Below the pieces are notes generated by a model. It was not told the origin of the DNA. It did no database searches and was given only the letters and a program-made list of their open reading frames with translations. Below, piece by piece: positions 40,824 to 49,172 of a stretch of DNA of 49,220 bases. The stretch covers positions 26,659 to 75,878 of the forward strand of contig KQ959410.1 in the NCBI GenBank assembly GCA_001552765.1, in the 5' to 3' direction. Positions within the stretch are counted from its first letter, which is position 1. Each line of letters opens with the position of its first letter. Made by a program: the position numbers and the translations under genes. This stretch comes from Bacteroidales bacterium KA00344. Its GTDB lineage: Bacteria; Bacteroidota; Bacteroidia; Bacteroidales; Bacteroidaceae.

Positions 40824-41064
40824 AATCGTTTCTTTTCGTTAGGCAAGGGTAAAAAAGTAGCGTGCAATTCACACTACCTTCAAGCGATGGCTCTGGTAAA
40901 GCCTTTACGGAGAGTACGTGAATGCACGCTATGCGTAAGCATAGCATAAGCATCACGCAATCGTCTCCGTAGTTCCAATTTACCAGATTTTCGCTTGAAA
41001 CGCCTTGCGGTCTTATCCTATATGTTGGCGGCGAAAAGCTCCTGCCAATCGCCGTTTTTCTCAA
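40816..41064 (-). CDS. Possible leader reading frame through the structured leader
   Basis: An 82-codon frame with a TTG start that crosses the whole rod and terminator hairpin and whose TAA overlaps the ATG of the RibD/DHFR-like gene (stop 40816, start 40823). The peptide has no domain signs, so it may be chance. If it is translated, ribosomes would melt the rod and the terminator and couple translation to the next gene, as in leader-peptide attenuation. Confidence 0.25.
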   Translation of the reverse strand: MRKTAIGRSFSPPTYRIRPQGVSSENLVNWNYGDDCVMLMLCLRIACIHVLSVKALPEPSLEGSVNCTLLFYPCLTKRNDYG

Positions 41065-41066
41065 AT
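40851..41066 (-). ncRNA. Structured leader or sRNA: 121-nt rod plus terminator hairpin
   Basis: Between the promoter at 41073 and the RibD/DHFR-like gene. The rod at 40879-40999 has six nested perfect stems (9, 9, 8, 4, 4 and 7 bp; innermost GCTATGC/GCATAGC), 41 pairs in all. Downstream on the minus strand lies a compact hairpin (40857-40877: GTAG-C-GTG ... CAC-A-CTAC) and then T6 (40856-40851), an intrinsic terminator. TAGCGTGCAATTCAC in that hairpin (40858-40872) can instead pair with GTGAATGCACGCTA inside the rod (40918-40931), so the two folds compete. A first hairpin, CGGCGA/TCGCCG, is at 41029-41054. The unit may also terminate the tetQ-rteA-rteB transcript. Confidence 0.6.
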
Positions 41067-41072
41067 GTTATG

Positions 41073-41080
41073 CAAAGATA
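41073..41080 (-). promoter_or_regulatory. -7 promoter element of the structured leader
   Basis: TATCTTTG on the minus strand, 22 bp after the rteB stop codon. Transcription would start near 41066 and read through the rod towards the RibD/DHFR-like gene at 40823 (leader about 240 nt). Confidence 0.6.
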
Positions 41081-41102
41081 GCCAAATTCAGTGAATTACA
41101 GG

Positions 41103-42425
41103 CTATGATTGCTTGAATTTATATTTAAGTCCATACTCTTCAAGTTTGCTGTATAGTGTTGTCCTGCCTATTCCGAGCAGTTCGGCGGCGACACTCCGGT
41201 TGCCGTTTGCCTGTTTCAACGCACGCAATATCCGCTCCTTATCCTCCGCGTCATTGCGCAAGGCGAAGCTGACAGTAGAGGTCGGTTTCGTCACGGCAAG
41301 TTCCAGATGCTCTTTCATGACAACACCTTCCTGCGCCTGCAATACAGCACCCATAACTTTCTGCCGAAGTTCCCGCACGTTGCCCGGCCATGTGTGGGTC
41401 AGTAACGCTTTTCGGGCTTCGGAACTGAAACCGCTCACATTACACTCCAGTTCCTTGTTGGCTATCTCGCGGAAGAACTCCGCAAGCGGCATGATGTCCT
41501 CCTTACAGTCACGCAAAGGCGGCACGGTTATCACGAAGTCATGCAAGCGGTAGAGTAAATCCTGTCGGAAACGCTTTTCATTCACCGCTACTTCCAAATC
41601 CTCGTTGGTGGCGGCGATGATGCGGACATTGAAACTCCTGTCCGATTTGTCACCAACCGGGCGATACCGCCTCTCTTGTATGGCACGGAGCAACATCTGT
41701 TGGGTTTCCAACGCGAGGTTTCCCACCTCGTCCAGAAACAACGTGCCGCCTTCCGCTTCATGGAAATACCCTTTCTTGGTGCTGTCCGCACCTGTAAACG
41801 CTCCCTTGACGTGTCCGAAGAATGCCGACGGCGCAAGTTCTTTTGAGAGTGAACCGCAGTCAACCGCCACGAAGGGTTTGCCCGTACGTTTGCTCTTGTC
41901 GTGCAGGTGGTGGGCGATATGTTCCTTGCCCGTGCCGTTCTCTCCGAATATCATCACGCTCATGTCGGTTGCTGCTACCAGCCTTATGCGGTGCATGATT
42001 TTCTGAAAGGCGGAACCTTCACGGGCGAACACGGGCATACGGGATTGTCCCGCCTGCCGTTCTTTCTGTATGGAACGGAGAAGAGGGACAAGTTTATCCT
42101 CCACAAGTTGTTTGGGGATATAGTCTATCGAACCGAGCTTCATGCTTTCCACTGCGGTATGCACTTCGGCATAGTCTGTCATGATAATGAAAGGTTGCAT
42201 CTTTCCCTCCTTTCGCATCCAGCGCAAGAGGTCTATGCCGTTACCGTCAGGCAGGCGCAGGTCGGCAACCACGATGTCATTATCCGTCGCCTGTTGCAGA
42301 TGTTTCTTCGCTGTTGACAGGTGGTAAGCCTTCACGGTACGGTAGCCCTCCCGTGACAGCATGTTGCAGACAAACTCGCAGTACACGATGTTGTCTTCCA
42401 CCACAATTATTTTTGTCTTATCCAT
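41103..42425 (-). CDS. rteB: Response regulator RteB (sigma-54 activator type)
   Basis: 440 residues in three parts. The receiver domain (1-120) has phospho-acceptor Asp55 in VVADLRLPDGNG. The AAA+ domain has Walker A GENGTGKEH near residue 160, GAFTGAD near residue 215 (the sigma-54 contact loop) and GGTLFLDEVGNL. The C-terminal Fis-type HTH is NGNRSVAAELLGIGRTTLYSKLEEYGLK. Its partner is RteA, the preceding gene, which it overlaps by 8 bp. In CTnDOT, RteB activates rteC when tetracycline raises expression of the operon. Confidence 0.93.
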   Translation of the reverse strand: MDKTKIIVVEDNIVYCEFVCNMLSREGYRTVKAYHLSTAKKHLQQATDNDIVVADLRLPDGNGIDLLRWMRKEGKMQPFIIMTDYAEVHTAVESMKLGSIDYIPKQLVEDKLVPLLRSIQKERQAGQSRMPVFAREGSAFQKIMHRIRLVAATDMSVMIFGENGTGKEHIAHHLHDKSKRTGKPFVAVDCGSLSKELAPSAFFGHVKGAFTGADSTKKGYFHEAEGGTLFLDEVGNLALETQQMLLRAIQERRYRPVGDKSDRSFNVRIIAATNEDLEVAVNEKRFRQDLLYRLHDFVITVPPLRDCKEDIMPLAEFFREIANKELECNVSGFSSEARKALLTHTWPGNVRELRQKVMGAVLQAQEGVVMKEHLELAVTKPTSTVSFALRNDAEDKERILRALKQANGNRSVAAELLGIGRTTLYSKLEEYGLKYKFKQS

Positions 42426-44736
42426 TTTCGTATTTTCTCCTTTCCTCTTCTGCCAACCGGATTATTTCCGCTCCCTTGTTCAACACGGCGATCACGGCAT
42501 GGCTTAACACTTCTTCATCTGGGATTACATCGCTATGAAGCAATCTGTAAAGTTCCCTCAACGGTTGGTCAGCACGGAGTATCTCCCATGAGCTACGCAG
42601 GTGGTGTGTCAGGGAATCTAACTTTCGCAGGTCTTTTTCTGTTGCCGCTTCCCGTATTGTCTGCATCTCCTTTTCGGTTTCCGTCATCAACTTTTCCAGC
42701 ATAACGGCTTCATTGCCGTAGGACAACAAGGCTGAAAAATCCGGTTTCCCGTCCGGTGTTTCTTTTATGGCACACCTGTCGGAAACCTCCATCAACTCCG
42801 ATATGGAGAACGGCTTGAACAGGCATCCGGCAAAGCCTTTTGCCAATAGTTCCCCTTTGTTACAACTGCCCGAAGCGGTTGCCACAACCACCGGGATTGT
42901 TGGTGAATTGCCCACGTTGGACGAACGCAATAGTTCCAGCAATTCGAAACCGTTTATACCGGACATATTCAAGTCTGTCAGCAACAGGCTGTATTCTTTC
43001 TGGCGTATCATTTCCATCAGTGCCGCAGCATCGGTGCAAGTGTCGCAGTGTATTCCTTCTTGGGAATACATCTCTTTCAGCATCAGAAGTAATACCTCAT
43101 CATTGTCAATGGCGACAACATCATGGAATTTATTGTTATGATAAACAGGTGTATTGCTTGTATATCCAAGCTGTTCTTCAGCTTCCTGCATAGAAATTTC
43201 AACTGTGAAACGACTGCCTTTCCCTTTCTTGCTGTCCAAACGGATTGTTCCGCCAAGCATCGACACAATATTACGCATTATGGCAAGCCCAAGCCCGAAA
43301 CCCTCCTTTGCGGCGGCATTTGATAGACGTTCAAACGCACCGAACGCTTGTTTCTGTTCCTCTTCTGTCATGCCTGTACCTGTATCTTCAACGACCAGTG
43401 TCAGAACTCCATTGTCATATTCAGTAATCAAAGAAACACCGCCTTCTTCTGTGAACTTGACAGCGTTTGACAGCAGGTTATTCCCGATTTGTATTATTCG
43501 CTCTTTGTCGGTCAATACAATGGCATCGTGTCCAGTCTTCACGGACAAGGACAACCCTTTGTTCACGGCAACAGGCATGAACTCCGTTTCAAGTGTGTGC
43601 GTGATTGCAGAAATCCGGCAGGGTGACAGACGGGGCTGTTCCTTGCCGTTGTCCAGGCGGAAGAAGTCAAGCAAAGTGTTGAGCATATCCCGCATACGGT
43701 CGGAGGATTGCAGTATATTTTGGATATATTGCCCATTATTACCGCTATTGCATTCTTTCCGCAAAAGTTCGGTATAGCCGGTTATTGCCGTCAGTGGTGT
43801 ACGCAACTCATGGGTAATAGTATGTACCGCTTTCTTTCGGGAGGTTATGAGTACCTCATTTTGTTGCACGGACTGTTCCAATTGCTCGATCAAATCCGTT
43901 GTCTTGCGTTTGTATCGTTTAATGTTCTTTGCATCACGGTGTATGATGATATCGGAAATGACCAACAGCAAAAGAACAAATCCCATCAAGCCGCCTATCT
44001 GCATAAATGATTTTTTACGCATGGCTGTTATCTCGCTTTCTCTATTTTGTAAATCAGATTGTACCTTCTTTTCGATTTGGCAAATCAATCCTTGCAGTTG
44101 TCTGTTAAGTTCTGCATTACGGGCAGCAAGACTATCGGCTTGTTCTGACAATCGACGGCTCTGCGCTTTCTGTTCGTTGACCATGTTTCTATTGGATGAA
44201 CGGAGCGTAGTCGTTGTTGTCGTTGGCTTCGTTCCCTCTTTTTTGCCGAAGATGCTCAAGAAACCTTTTCGTTTTGGCTTTTTGGACTGTTCCTGCACAC
44301 TTTTCTGCACAATAACCGGAATTTGATTGGCTATCTTCTTGTTAATAGATTGTTGTTCATCCATTAACCGGACTATCTGGAACATCTGTCGTTCCTTATC
44401 CTCTAAAAGACTGCGCACACTATCGATGCGCTCTGCTGGATAGGTGGCCTTGAAACGGCAGAGCATACTGTCCATTGCCATACGCCGTGCATGGTAATGC
44501 TCGATATCTTTATCGTTCCATTCCAGTATTGTTTCACCCAATAGAGAAAATTTTATCATTTGAATATTGATATTGTTTATTTCTTTTCGGAGCTCGTCTA
44601 TTTTTTTATTGCCAAGTTCTAATGCTTCTATCTCCTGCCATTCATAGAGGCTATTATATGCCATACATCCGATAAGAATGGAGATAAGTATATATCCCAA
44701 CCGTATTGCCTTATAGAAATTTCCTGACCGCTCCAT
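42418..44736 (-). CDS. rteA: Hybrid sensor histidine kinase RteA
   Basis: 772 residues. The first membrane helix is IRLGYILISILIGCMAY (about 10-26), followed by a periplasmic coiled-coil-like region and a second helix, GLMGFVLLLLVISDIII (about 248-264). HisKA carries His309 in THELRTP. HATPase_c has NNLLSNAVKF, DTGTGM and FGLGLAI. A receiver follows with Asp588 in LLLTDLNMSG, and an Hpt-like end has THHLRSSWEI, so a His-Asp-His relay to RteB is possible. The ATG shares its first base with the tetQ stop (TAATG), so expression is coupled to the tetQ leader. Confidence 0.93.
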   Translation of the reverse strand: MERSGNFYKAIRLGYILISILIGCMAYNSLYEWQEIEALELGNKKIDELRKEINNINIQMIKFSLLGETILEWNDKDIEHYHARRMAMDSMLCRFKATYPAERIDSVRSLLEDKERQMFQIVRLMDEQQSINKKIANQIPVIVQKSVQEQSKKPKRKGFLSIFGKKEGTKPTTTTTTLRSSNRNMVNEQKAQSRRLSEQADSLAARNAELNRQLQGLICQIEKKVQSDLQNRESEITAMRKKSFMQIGGLMGFVLLLLVISDIIIHRDAKNIKRYKRKTTDLIEQLEQSVQQNEVLITSRKKAVHTITHELRTPLTAITGYTELLRKECNSGNNGQYIQNILQSSDRMRDMLNTLLDFFRLDNGKEQPRLSPCRISAITHTLETEFMPVAVNKGLSLSVKTGHDAIVLTDKERIIQIGNNLLSNAVKFTEEGGVSLITEYDNGVLTLVVEDTGTGMTEEEQKQAFGAFERLSNAAAKEGFGLGLAIMRNIVSMLGGTIRLDSKKGKGSRFTVEISMQEAEEQLGYTSNTPVYHNNKFHDVVAIDNDEVLLLMLKEMYSQEGIHCDTCTDAAALMEMIRQKEYSLLLTDLNMSGINGFELLELLRSSNVGNSPTIPVVVATASGSCNKGELLAKGFAGCLFKPFSISELMEVSDRCAIKETPDGKPDFSALLSYGNEAVMLEKLMTETEKEMQTIREAATEKDLRKLDSLTHHLRSSWEILRADQPLRELYRLLHSDVIPDEEVLSHAVIAVLNKGAEIIRLAEEERRKYENG

Positions 44737-46661
44737 TATTTTGATGACATTGATTTTTGAAACATGAATAAAAGTTTATCTTTTTCGTTCATACGGATAT
44801 TATCAGAATAATCGCCTTTTGTTATTTGATACCCGCATGGCTTAACCATAAAAACGCCTAAGCCCTTAGTGTATGAACTTACTTCTGAGGCGTAGTCTTT
44901 ACTTGTATTTAATGGAACTTTCCCTTTAATATGACACCACTCATTATTGCAACTGATGTCTTCAATCTCAGACATCATTTTTTGCAAATCTGTAATAGCT
45001 TTGGAACTTGCCGATTGGGGTATCTGCAACTCAAAATAGAGCATCGGTTCGAGGATGTCCACACCTGACTGTTGCAAGGCCAGCCTGAAGACATAAGGGG
45101 TCAGCTGTCTGAAATCAGCAGGTGTACTTACCGGGCTATAATACTCGGCTTGAGTAAAAGTTACTTTCAGATCAGTCACTTCCCATCCATGTAAACCAGA
45201 TTGGCAAGACATACGAATCCCTTCAAAAACGGCATTTTGAAAAGAATGGTTCAGATAACCATAGGAGATGTCACTTTCGATTTGCAACCCTGTCCCTAAC
45301 GGTAAGGGTTCAATAGTCAGCCCTATTGTGGCCCAATAAGGGTTGGGCGGCACTTCGATCTGAATAATCTTATTCACCTTTTTTATAGGTCGTTCTTTGT
45401 AGATAGTCTTGATCTCATCAAAATGGACCTTGACGGAAAATCGTTCTTCCAGCAATGTCTGTATGATTTCCTTTTGTGTCAAACCATATAACGAGATTTC
45501 CAATTCATCACTATATGAGTTTATGGAAAAGGACAAAGACGGGTCTTCAATCCACAATGTATTCAGAGCGGATATCACCTTGCTTCTCTCTTCGGGCCTG
45601 TCTGGCCGGACGGAGGATTTGAGAGCGGGATGCTGACGAGATAACCCTTGAATCAAACAAGGTTTAGCACCTAAATAATCTCCGATTCGAAAATCTTCCA
45701 TATCTTCTACAATCGCGATATCATTGGCCCCCACTTCATCAACATTTATCTCTCTGCCCTGATAAATAGTCTTTAGATTTTTAATCTTGATGAATTTTTC
45801 CGAATCGTTGATTCTTACAATGTCTCGAAGTCTCAGACTTCCGTCAATTATTTTTAGAAAACTTCTTTTATGTCCTTTGGGGTCATGCTCTATCTTATAG
45901 AGATAAGCTGAAAGTCTGTTTGAGACTGATTCTGGAGGAAGTATAAAAGAAGAGATGGCGTCCAACAACTCATTGATACCGATATTGAACATTGCTGATC
46001 CATGTAGTACCGGATAGACTTTGGCTTTTGCCACAAGATCGATTATCGTATTCCAATAATCAGCCGGTGAAATTTCGCTATCCGCCAAATATCGTTCTAA
46101 TATATTGTCGTCATGGTTGCATACAAATTCTTTGTATTCTTCCTTTATATATGTTTGGGAGCAAATCGGATAAACCAATCCATCGACAATAGTTTGCATA
46201 AACAGGACATCTTGAGACAGATTTGTTTTTATATCCAGATACAAACGCTCTAAATTCACACCGTCACGGTCAATTTTATTGATAAATATAATTGTCGGGA
46301 TTTGCAGTTTTTGTAAAGTATTGAACAGCAACTTTGTTTGCGCTTGTATGCCTTCCTTTGCGGATAAGATGAGGACTGCTCCATCAAGCATTTTGAATGT
46401 CCGCTCCACTTCCGCAATAAAATCCATGTGTCCCGGAGTGTCAATGATATTGCATTTCACACCATTCCTGATAATAGATGTCGTAGAAGCCCGAACAGTA
46501 ATTCCTCTACGTTTCTCTATATCCATAGAGTCTGTTATGGTGTCACCATTATCCACACGGCCGCACTTTTCCGTTGCTCCACTGGCAAACAGCAGATTCT
46601 CGGTTACGGAAGTTTTTCCTGCATCAATGTGAGCAAGAATTCCTAAATTTATAATATTCAT
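44736..46661 (-). CDS. tetQ: Ribosomal protection tetracycline-resistance protein TetQ
   Basis: 641 residues, an EF-G-like GTPase that removes tetracycline from the ribosome. G motifs: G1 AHIDAGKT (10-17), DTPGH, and NKID. Blocks such as [25 protein letters not shown] and [29 protein letters not shown] identify it as TetQ. The ATG at 46661 gives the standard length; a GTG start at 46709 would add 16 residues, but that part lies within the regulatory leader. It is first in the tetQ-rteA-rteB operon. Confidence 0.97.
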   Translation of the reverse strand: MNIINLGILAHIDAGKTSVTENLLFASGATEKCGRVDNGDTITDSMDIEKRRGITVRASTTSIIRNGVKCNIIDTPGHMDFIAEVERTFKMLDGAVLILSAKEGIQAQTKLLFNTLQKLQIPTIIFINKIDRDGVNLERLYLDIKTNLSQDVLFMQTIVDGLVYPICSQTYIKEEYKEFVCNHDDNILERYLADSEISPADYWNTIIDLVAKAKVYPVLHGSAMFNIGINELLDAISSFILPPESVSNRLSAYLYKIEHDPKGHKRSFLKIIDGSLRLRDIVRINDSEKFIKIKNLKTIYQGREINVDEVGANDIAIVEDMEDFRIGDYLGAKPCLIQGLSRQHPALKSSVRPDRPEERSKVISALNTLWIEDPSLSFSINSYSDELEISLYGLTQKEIIQTLLEERFSVKVHFDEIKTIYKERPIKKVNKIIQIEVPPNPYWATIGLTIEPLPLGTGLQIESDISYGYLNHSFQNAVFEGIRMSCQSGLHGWEVTDLKVTFTQAEYYSPVSTPADFRQLTPYVFRLALQQSGVDILEPMLYFELQIPQSASSKAITDLQKMMSEIEDISCNNEWCHIKGKVPLNTSKDYASEVSSYTKGLGVFMVKPCGYQITKGDYSDNIRMNEKDKLLFMFQKSMSSK

Positions 46662-46672
46662 TTGGATTAAGC

Positions 46673-46787
46673 AATAATATACTACAATAGATGCATTGTC
46701 GAAATGCACCTTTTAATACCTCCTCGTAGCATGTGAGAACTACAGGATTACTAACTCGTATTAATATGTATATTATTACTGCCGCAT
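46673..46787 (-). promoter_or_regulatory. tetQ leader: MRQ leader peptide and attenuator stem
   Basis: ATGCGGCAGTAA (46787-46776) encodes a three-residue peptide, Met-Arg-Gln. Starting at its stop codon, GTATATTATT (46768-46777, + strand) pairs perfectly with AATAATATAC (46673-46682), which lies 12-21 bases before the tetQ ATG. This matches the translational attenuation described for CTnDOT: slowed leader translation keeps the stem open and exposes the tetQ start. Confidence 0.85.
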
Positions 46788-46795
46788 AACGATTA

Positions 46796-46803
46796 CAAAA
46801 TTA
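46796..46803 (-). promoter_or_regulatory. tetQ-rteA-rteB promoter (-7 element)
   Basis: TAATTTTG on the minus strand fits TAnnTTTG. It places the transcript start close to the leader-peptide ATG at 46787, so the leader is about 128 nt before tetQ. Confidence 0.7.
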
Positions 46804-47190
46804 CACAAAAAAATATATCTAACAAAAGTGGGAGGATTTTTTAACTTTTTACCATAGACATTTTATTAGGGAAGCGTAGGTTCAACTGGCAAGTACAAAT
46901 AAGTAGAAATGTTTGAACAACACCGTTTTAGGAAGTTGAAAAATCAAGTTTCTCTCTCGGTATAACGTTTATTTTGGCCAATATCTTCTTTAGTTTGGCA
47001 TTTGAGTATTTCCCATTCGTGTTCTATTTAGCTCCTTATTATGAGTATGTAGCAAGTTGCTTATCAAATTCAGCCTCTTTGAGGGTCAAATATGGTTTTG
47101 CAAATGGTGACTGACAAGACATAAACAAGGTCAGCAGGATTTTTTACATAAATGAACATGAATGTATATAACCTAAAATAAGAATAAATT
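46804..47190. other. A/T-rich spacer without genes
   Basis: About 390 bp with low GC and many short repeats of A and T. No frame, promoter or strong hairpin was recognised. It separates the tetQ promoter from a MITE-like element and a truncated helicase gene, so it may be the remains of lost sequence. Confidence 0.5.
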
Positions 47191-47191
47191 T

Positions 47192-47294
47192 TAATAAGGG
47201 CTGCCCAAAAAGAAAAAAATGCAGTTGCCATCCTACAGATACTTGCAGAAAGGATAAAATTTACTTTTAGACCTTTTGGGATAGCCCTTATTAA
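47192..47294. repeat. MITE-like element with terminal inverted repeats
   Basis: The left end TTAATAAGGGCTGCCCAAAA (47191-47210) matches, inverted, the right end TTTTGGGATAGCCCTTATTAA (47274-47294), with two differences. The ~100-bp unit has no frame. The ends resemble IS termini with AAGGGCTGTCCCAAAA-like repeats, and the flanking TTAA/TTAA could be the target duplication. It may alternatively act as a bidirectional stem for the helicase transcript, whose stop is 24 bp away. Confidence 0.7.
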
Positions 47295-47317
47295 TACTTC
47301 AGATAAAATTCCTAAGG

Positions 47318-48885
47318 TTATATTTTCAATCCTTTGGACCGGGTTTCCTCCTTGGCATACAGTCCTGGACGCCCGATTATGACATGGTTGGCAACGATAC
47401 TATCCGCCGGACTGCGTATCTGCGGCGGTGCATTTTCGGGATATTGCACCTGCCTGTTCCGCACATCTTCCGCTTCCGGTTTGACCTGTTGCCCCTCGTT
47501 CTCCTTTTCGGCGACTTCGGGCGTGGGCGGCGCAAGCTCCAGCTGTATCTTGCGGTCAAGGGCGGCAAGTTCGGACTTCAACTGCTTCAACTCGTCCTCC
47601 TTCTTCCACACCTTGCCAGCTATCTCCTGCAACTGCGGTATCTCCCTTTTCAGTACCTCGTTCTTCGCCTTATACTGGTCGATGATTGAGGGTATCCTCT
47701 CAATCGCGTTGAGGAAATTGCGGGCGGCAGCCAACGGGTCAGCCAGCGCCAGATGCCCGTTGTTGTAGGTGTACTTGTAGTTTCCCTCTATCACGAAACG
47801 GTTGTCGGTAAACTCCAATCCCTCTTTGAGTATCCTTTCGCTCACCACCTTTATCGGAAAACCGTAAAGCTCTCCGACCTGCGTGTAAAGCCCGCCCGTA
47901 GTGGCGTTTTTCGCTATCTCCTGCAAACGCTTTCCGATAACCTTCTCATCGGCGGAATCCACACCGTCCACCTTAATTATATTAAGGCGGTTGCCCTCCT
48001 TGTCGGTCTGCACCACCGACAGGAAGCGGTTCCAGTCCTCCGTCATGGCATCTATGAAAGCCGTGTTGTTGCGCAACTCGCCGGTCTTTGACTCCAGCTT
48101 GAACTCCGAATCACGCTTGCCCTTGTTGAACGACTTGCGTTCCCCTTCGAGCGATGCGATCCGCTTCTCCAGTTTCGCCTTATCCAAAAGGTCGGTGTTG
48201 CCGGATAACAACGCCATGTACTCCGAGAAGTTCATGCCCGATTTCTCGTCCATTGCCCCCTCGTCGATGGTACGCGCCCCCATAGCACCGCTTTTGAGCT
48301 GCGAGATGAAAGTTTGCTTGCAGTGCAGGAGGTTGAACTTGTAGCTGTCCAGTGACTTCTCCACCGCGTAGATGATTACATCCACGTTGTTCCCGGCGAA
48401 ATGCTTGGCAATCTCATTTCCTGCCCTAACTCCGCGTCCGTCACGCTGTTGCAGGTCGGATGGCCGCCACGGTGTGTCCAAATGATGGATTGCCACACAC
48501 CTTTTCTGCGCATTCACACCCGTTCCGAGCATGGAGGTGGAGCCGAACAGCACACGCACCGTTCCGGCATTCATGGCGTCTATCACCGCCTTCCGCGCCT
48601 TGTCGGTCTTGCACTCCTGAATGAAGCGCACCTCGCTTGGCGGTATGCCGTAGTCCTCCGTCAGCTTGCGCTTGATTTCCGAATAGACGTTCCACCCATC
48701 GCCCGGCTGATATGTCCCCAAGTCCGAGAAAACGAACTGCGTTCCCTTTTGCGCGTCGTATTTTTGGTAATATTCCGCGATCATCTTGGCACAGTGGCTC
48801 GCCTTGTTGTCGGGATGGTCTTCATAATTCGGGTCTATCATGCGCATGTCGAGTGCCATTTTGCGGGCATAATCAGTTGTTAAGA
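47318..48885 (-). pseudogene. C-terminal part of an ICE SNF2-type helicase/methylase, 5' truncated
   Basis: About 513 codons from the internal ATG at 48859. It starts in the middle of helicase domain 2 (ARKMALDMRMIDPNYEDHPDNKAS; LFGSTSMLGTGVNAQKRC; LDTPWRPSDLQQRDGRGVRAGN, containing motifs V and VI) and continues with a coiled-coil C-terminus. The methylase domain and helicase motifs I-III, normally over 1000 residues upstream in these ICE proteins, are missing. Homologous sequence (TTDYARK) continues six or seven codons upstream of the ATG and then hits a TGA near 48888, so the break is at about 48880-48890. Without ATP-binding motifs it cannot be an active helicase. Confidence 0.85.
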
Positions 48886-49128
48886 ATCAAGGGAAACAGA
48901 GGGAAAAGCAAGGAATGTAACTATTTGAAATATCATCATTTAGCATTTTTATGCCATTATCGAGTTAGGCGAAAGGAAGCATCAAACGGCAGGAGTTCCG
49001 TTACCAAATCGTAACCCATCAGAGAAAAAGCAAAAAGGGGTTACGAATTGAATGTAAACAACTGTGTCATAGGTTTTTATTCTTCATCTTTCATTTTTCT
49101 GCATCGCTCAGGAATACTTGTTCATCTG
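48886..49128. other. Region between the helicase break and the integrase gene
   Basis: No gene. CGTAACCC (49010-49017) and GGGTTACG (49038-49045) form a perfect 8-bp inverted repeat with a 20-base spacer; the same GTTACG core occurs three times at the left ICE end. They may be integrase arm sites or operators of the integrase gene. The start of this region is a sequence break in the helicase gene. Confidence 0.45.
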
Positions 49129-49136
49129 TACCTTTG
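49129..49136 (+). promoter_or_regulatory. Integrase promoter (-7) overlapping a palindrome and a possible att core
   Basis: TACCTTTG fits TAnnTTTG, 37 bases before the integrase ATG. It sits in GTACCTTTGC (49128-49137), identical to the GTAnnTTTGC att core, and in the perfect 16-bp palindrome CCTTTGCAAGCAAAGG (49131-49146). It could be the promoter, the att core, or both. Confidence 0.5.
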
Positions 49137-49172
49137 CAAGCAAAGGAAATTTTGAAAAAACGACAGAAAAAA

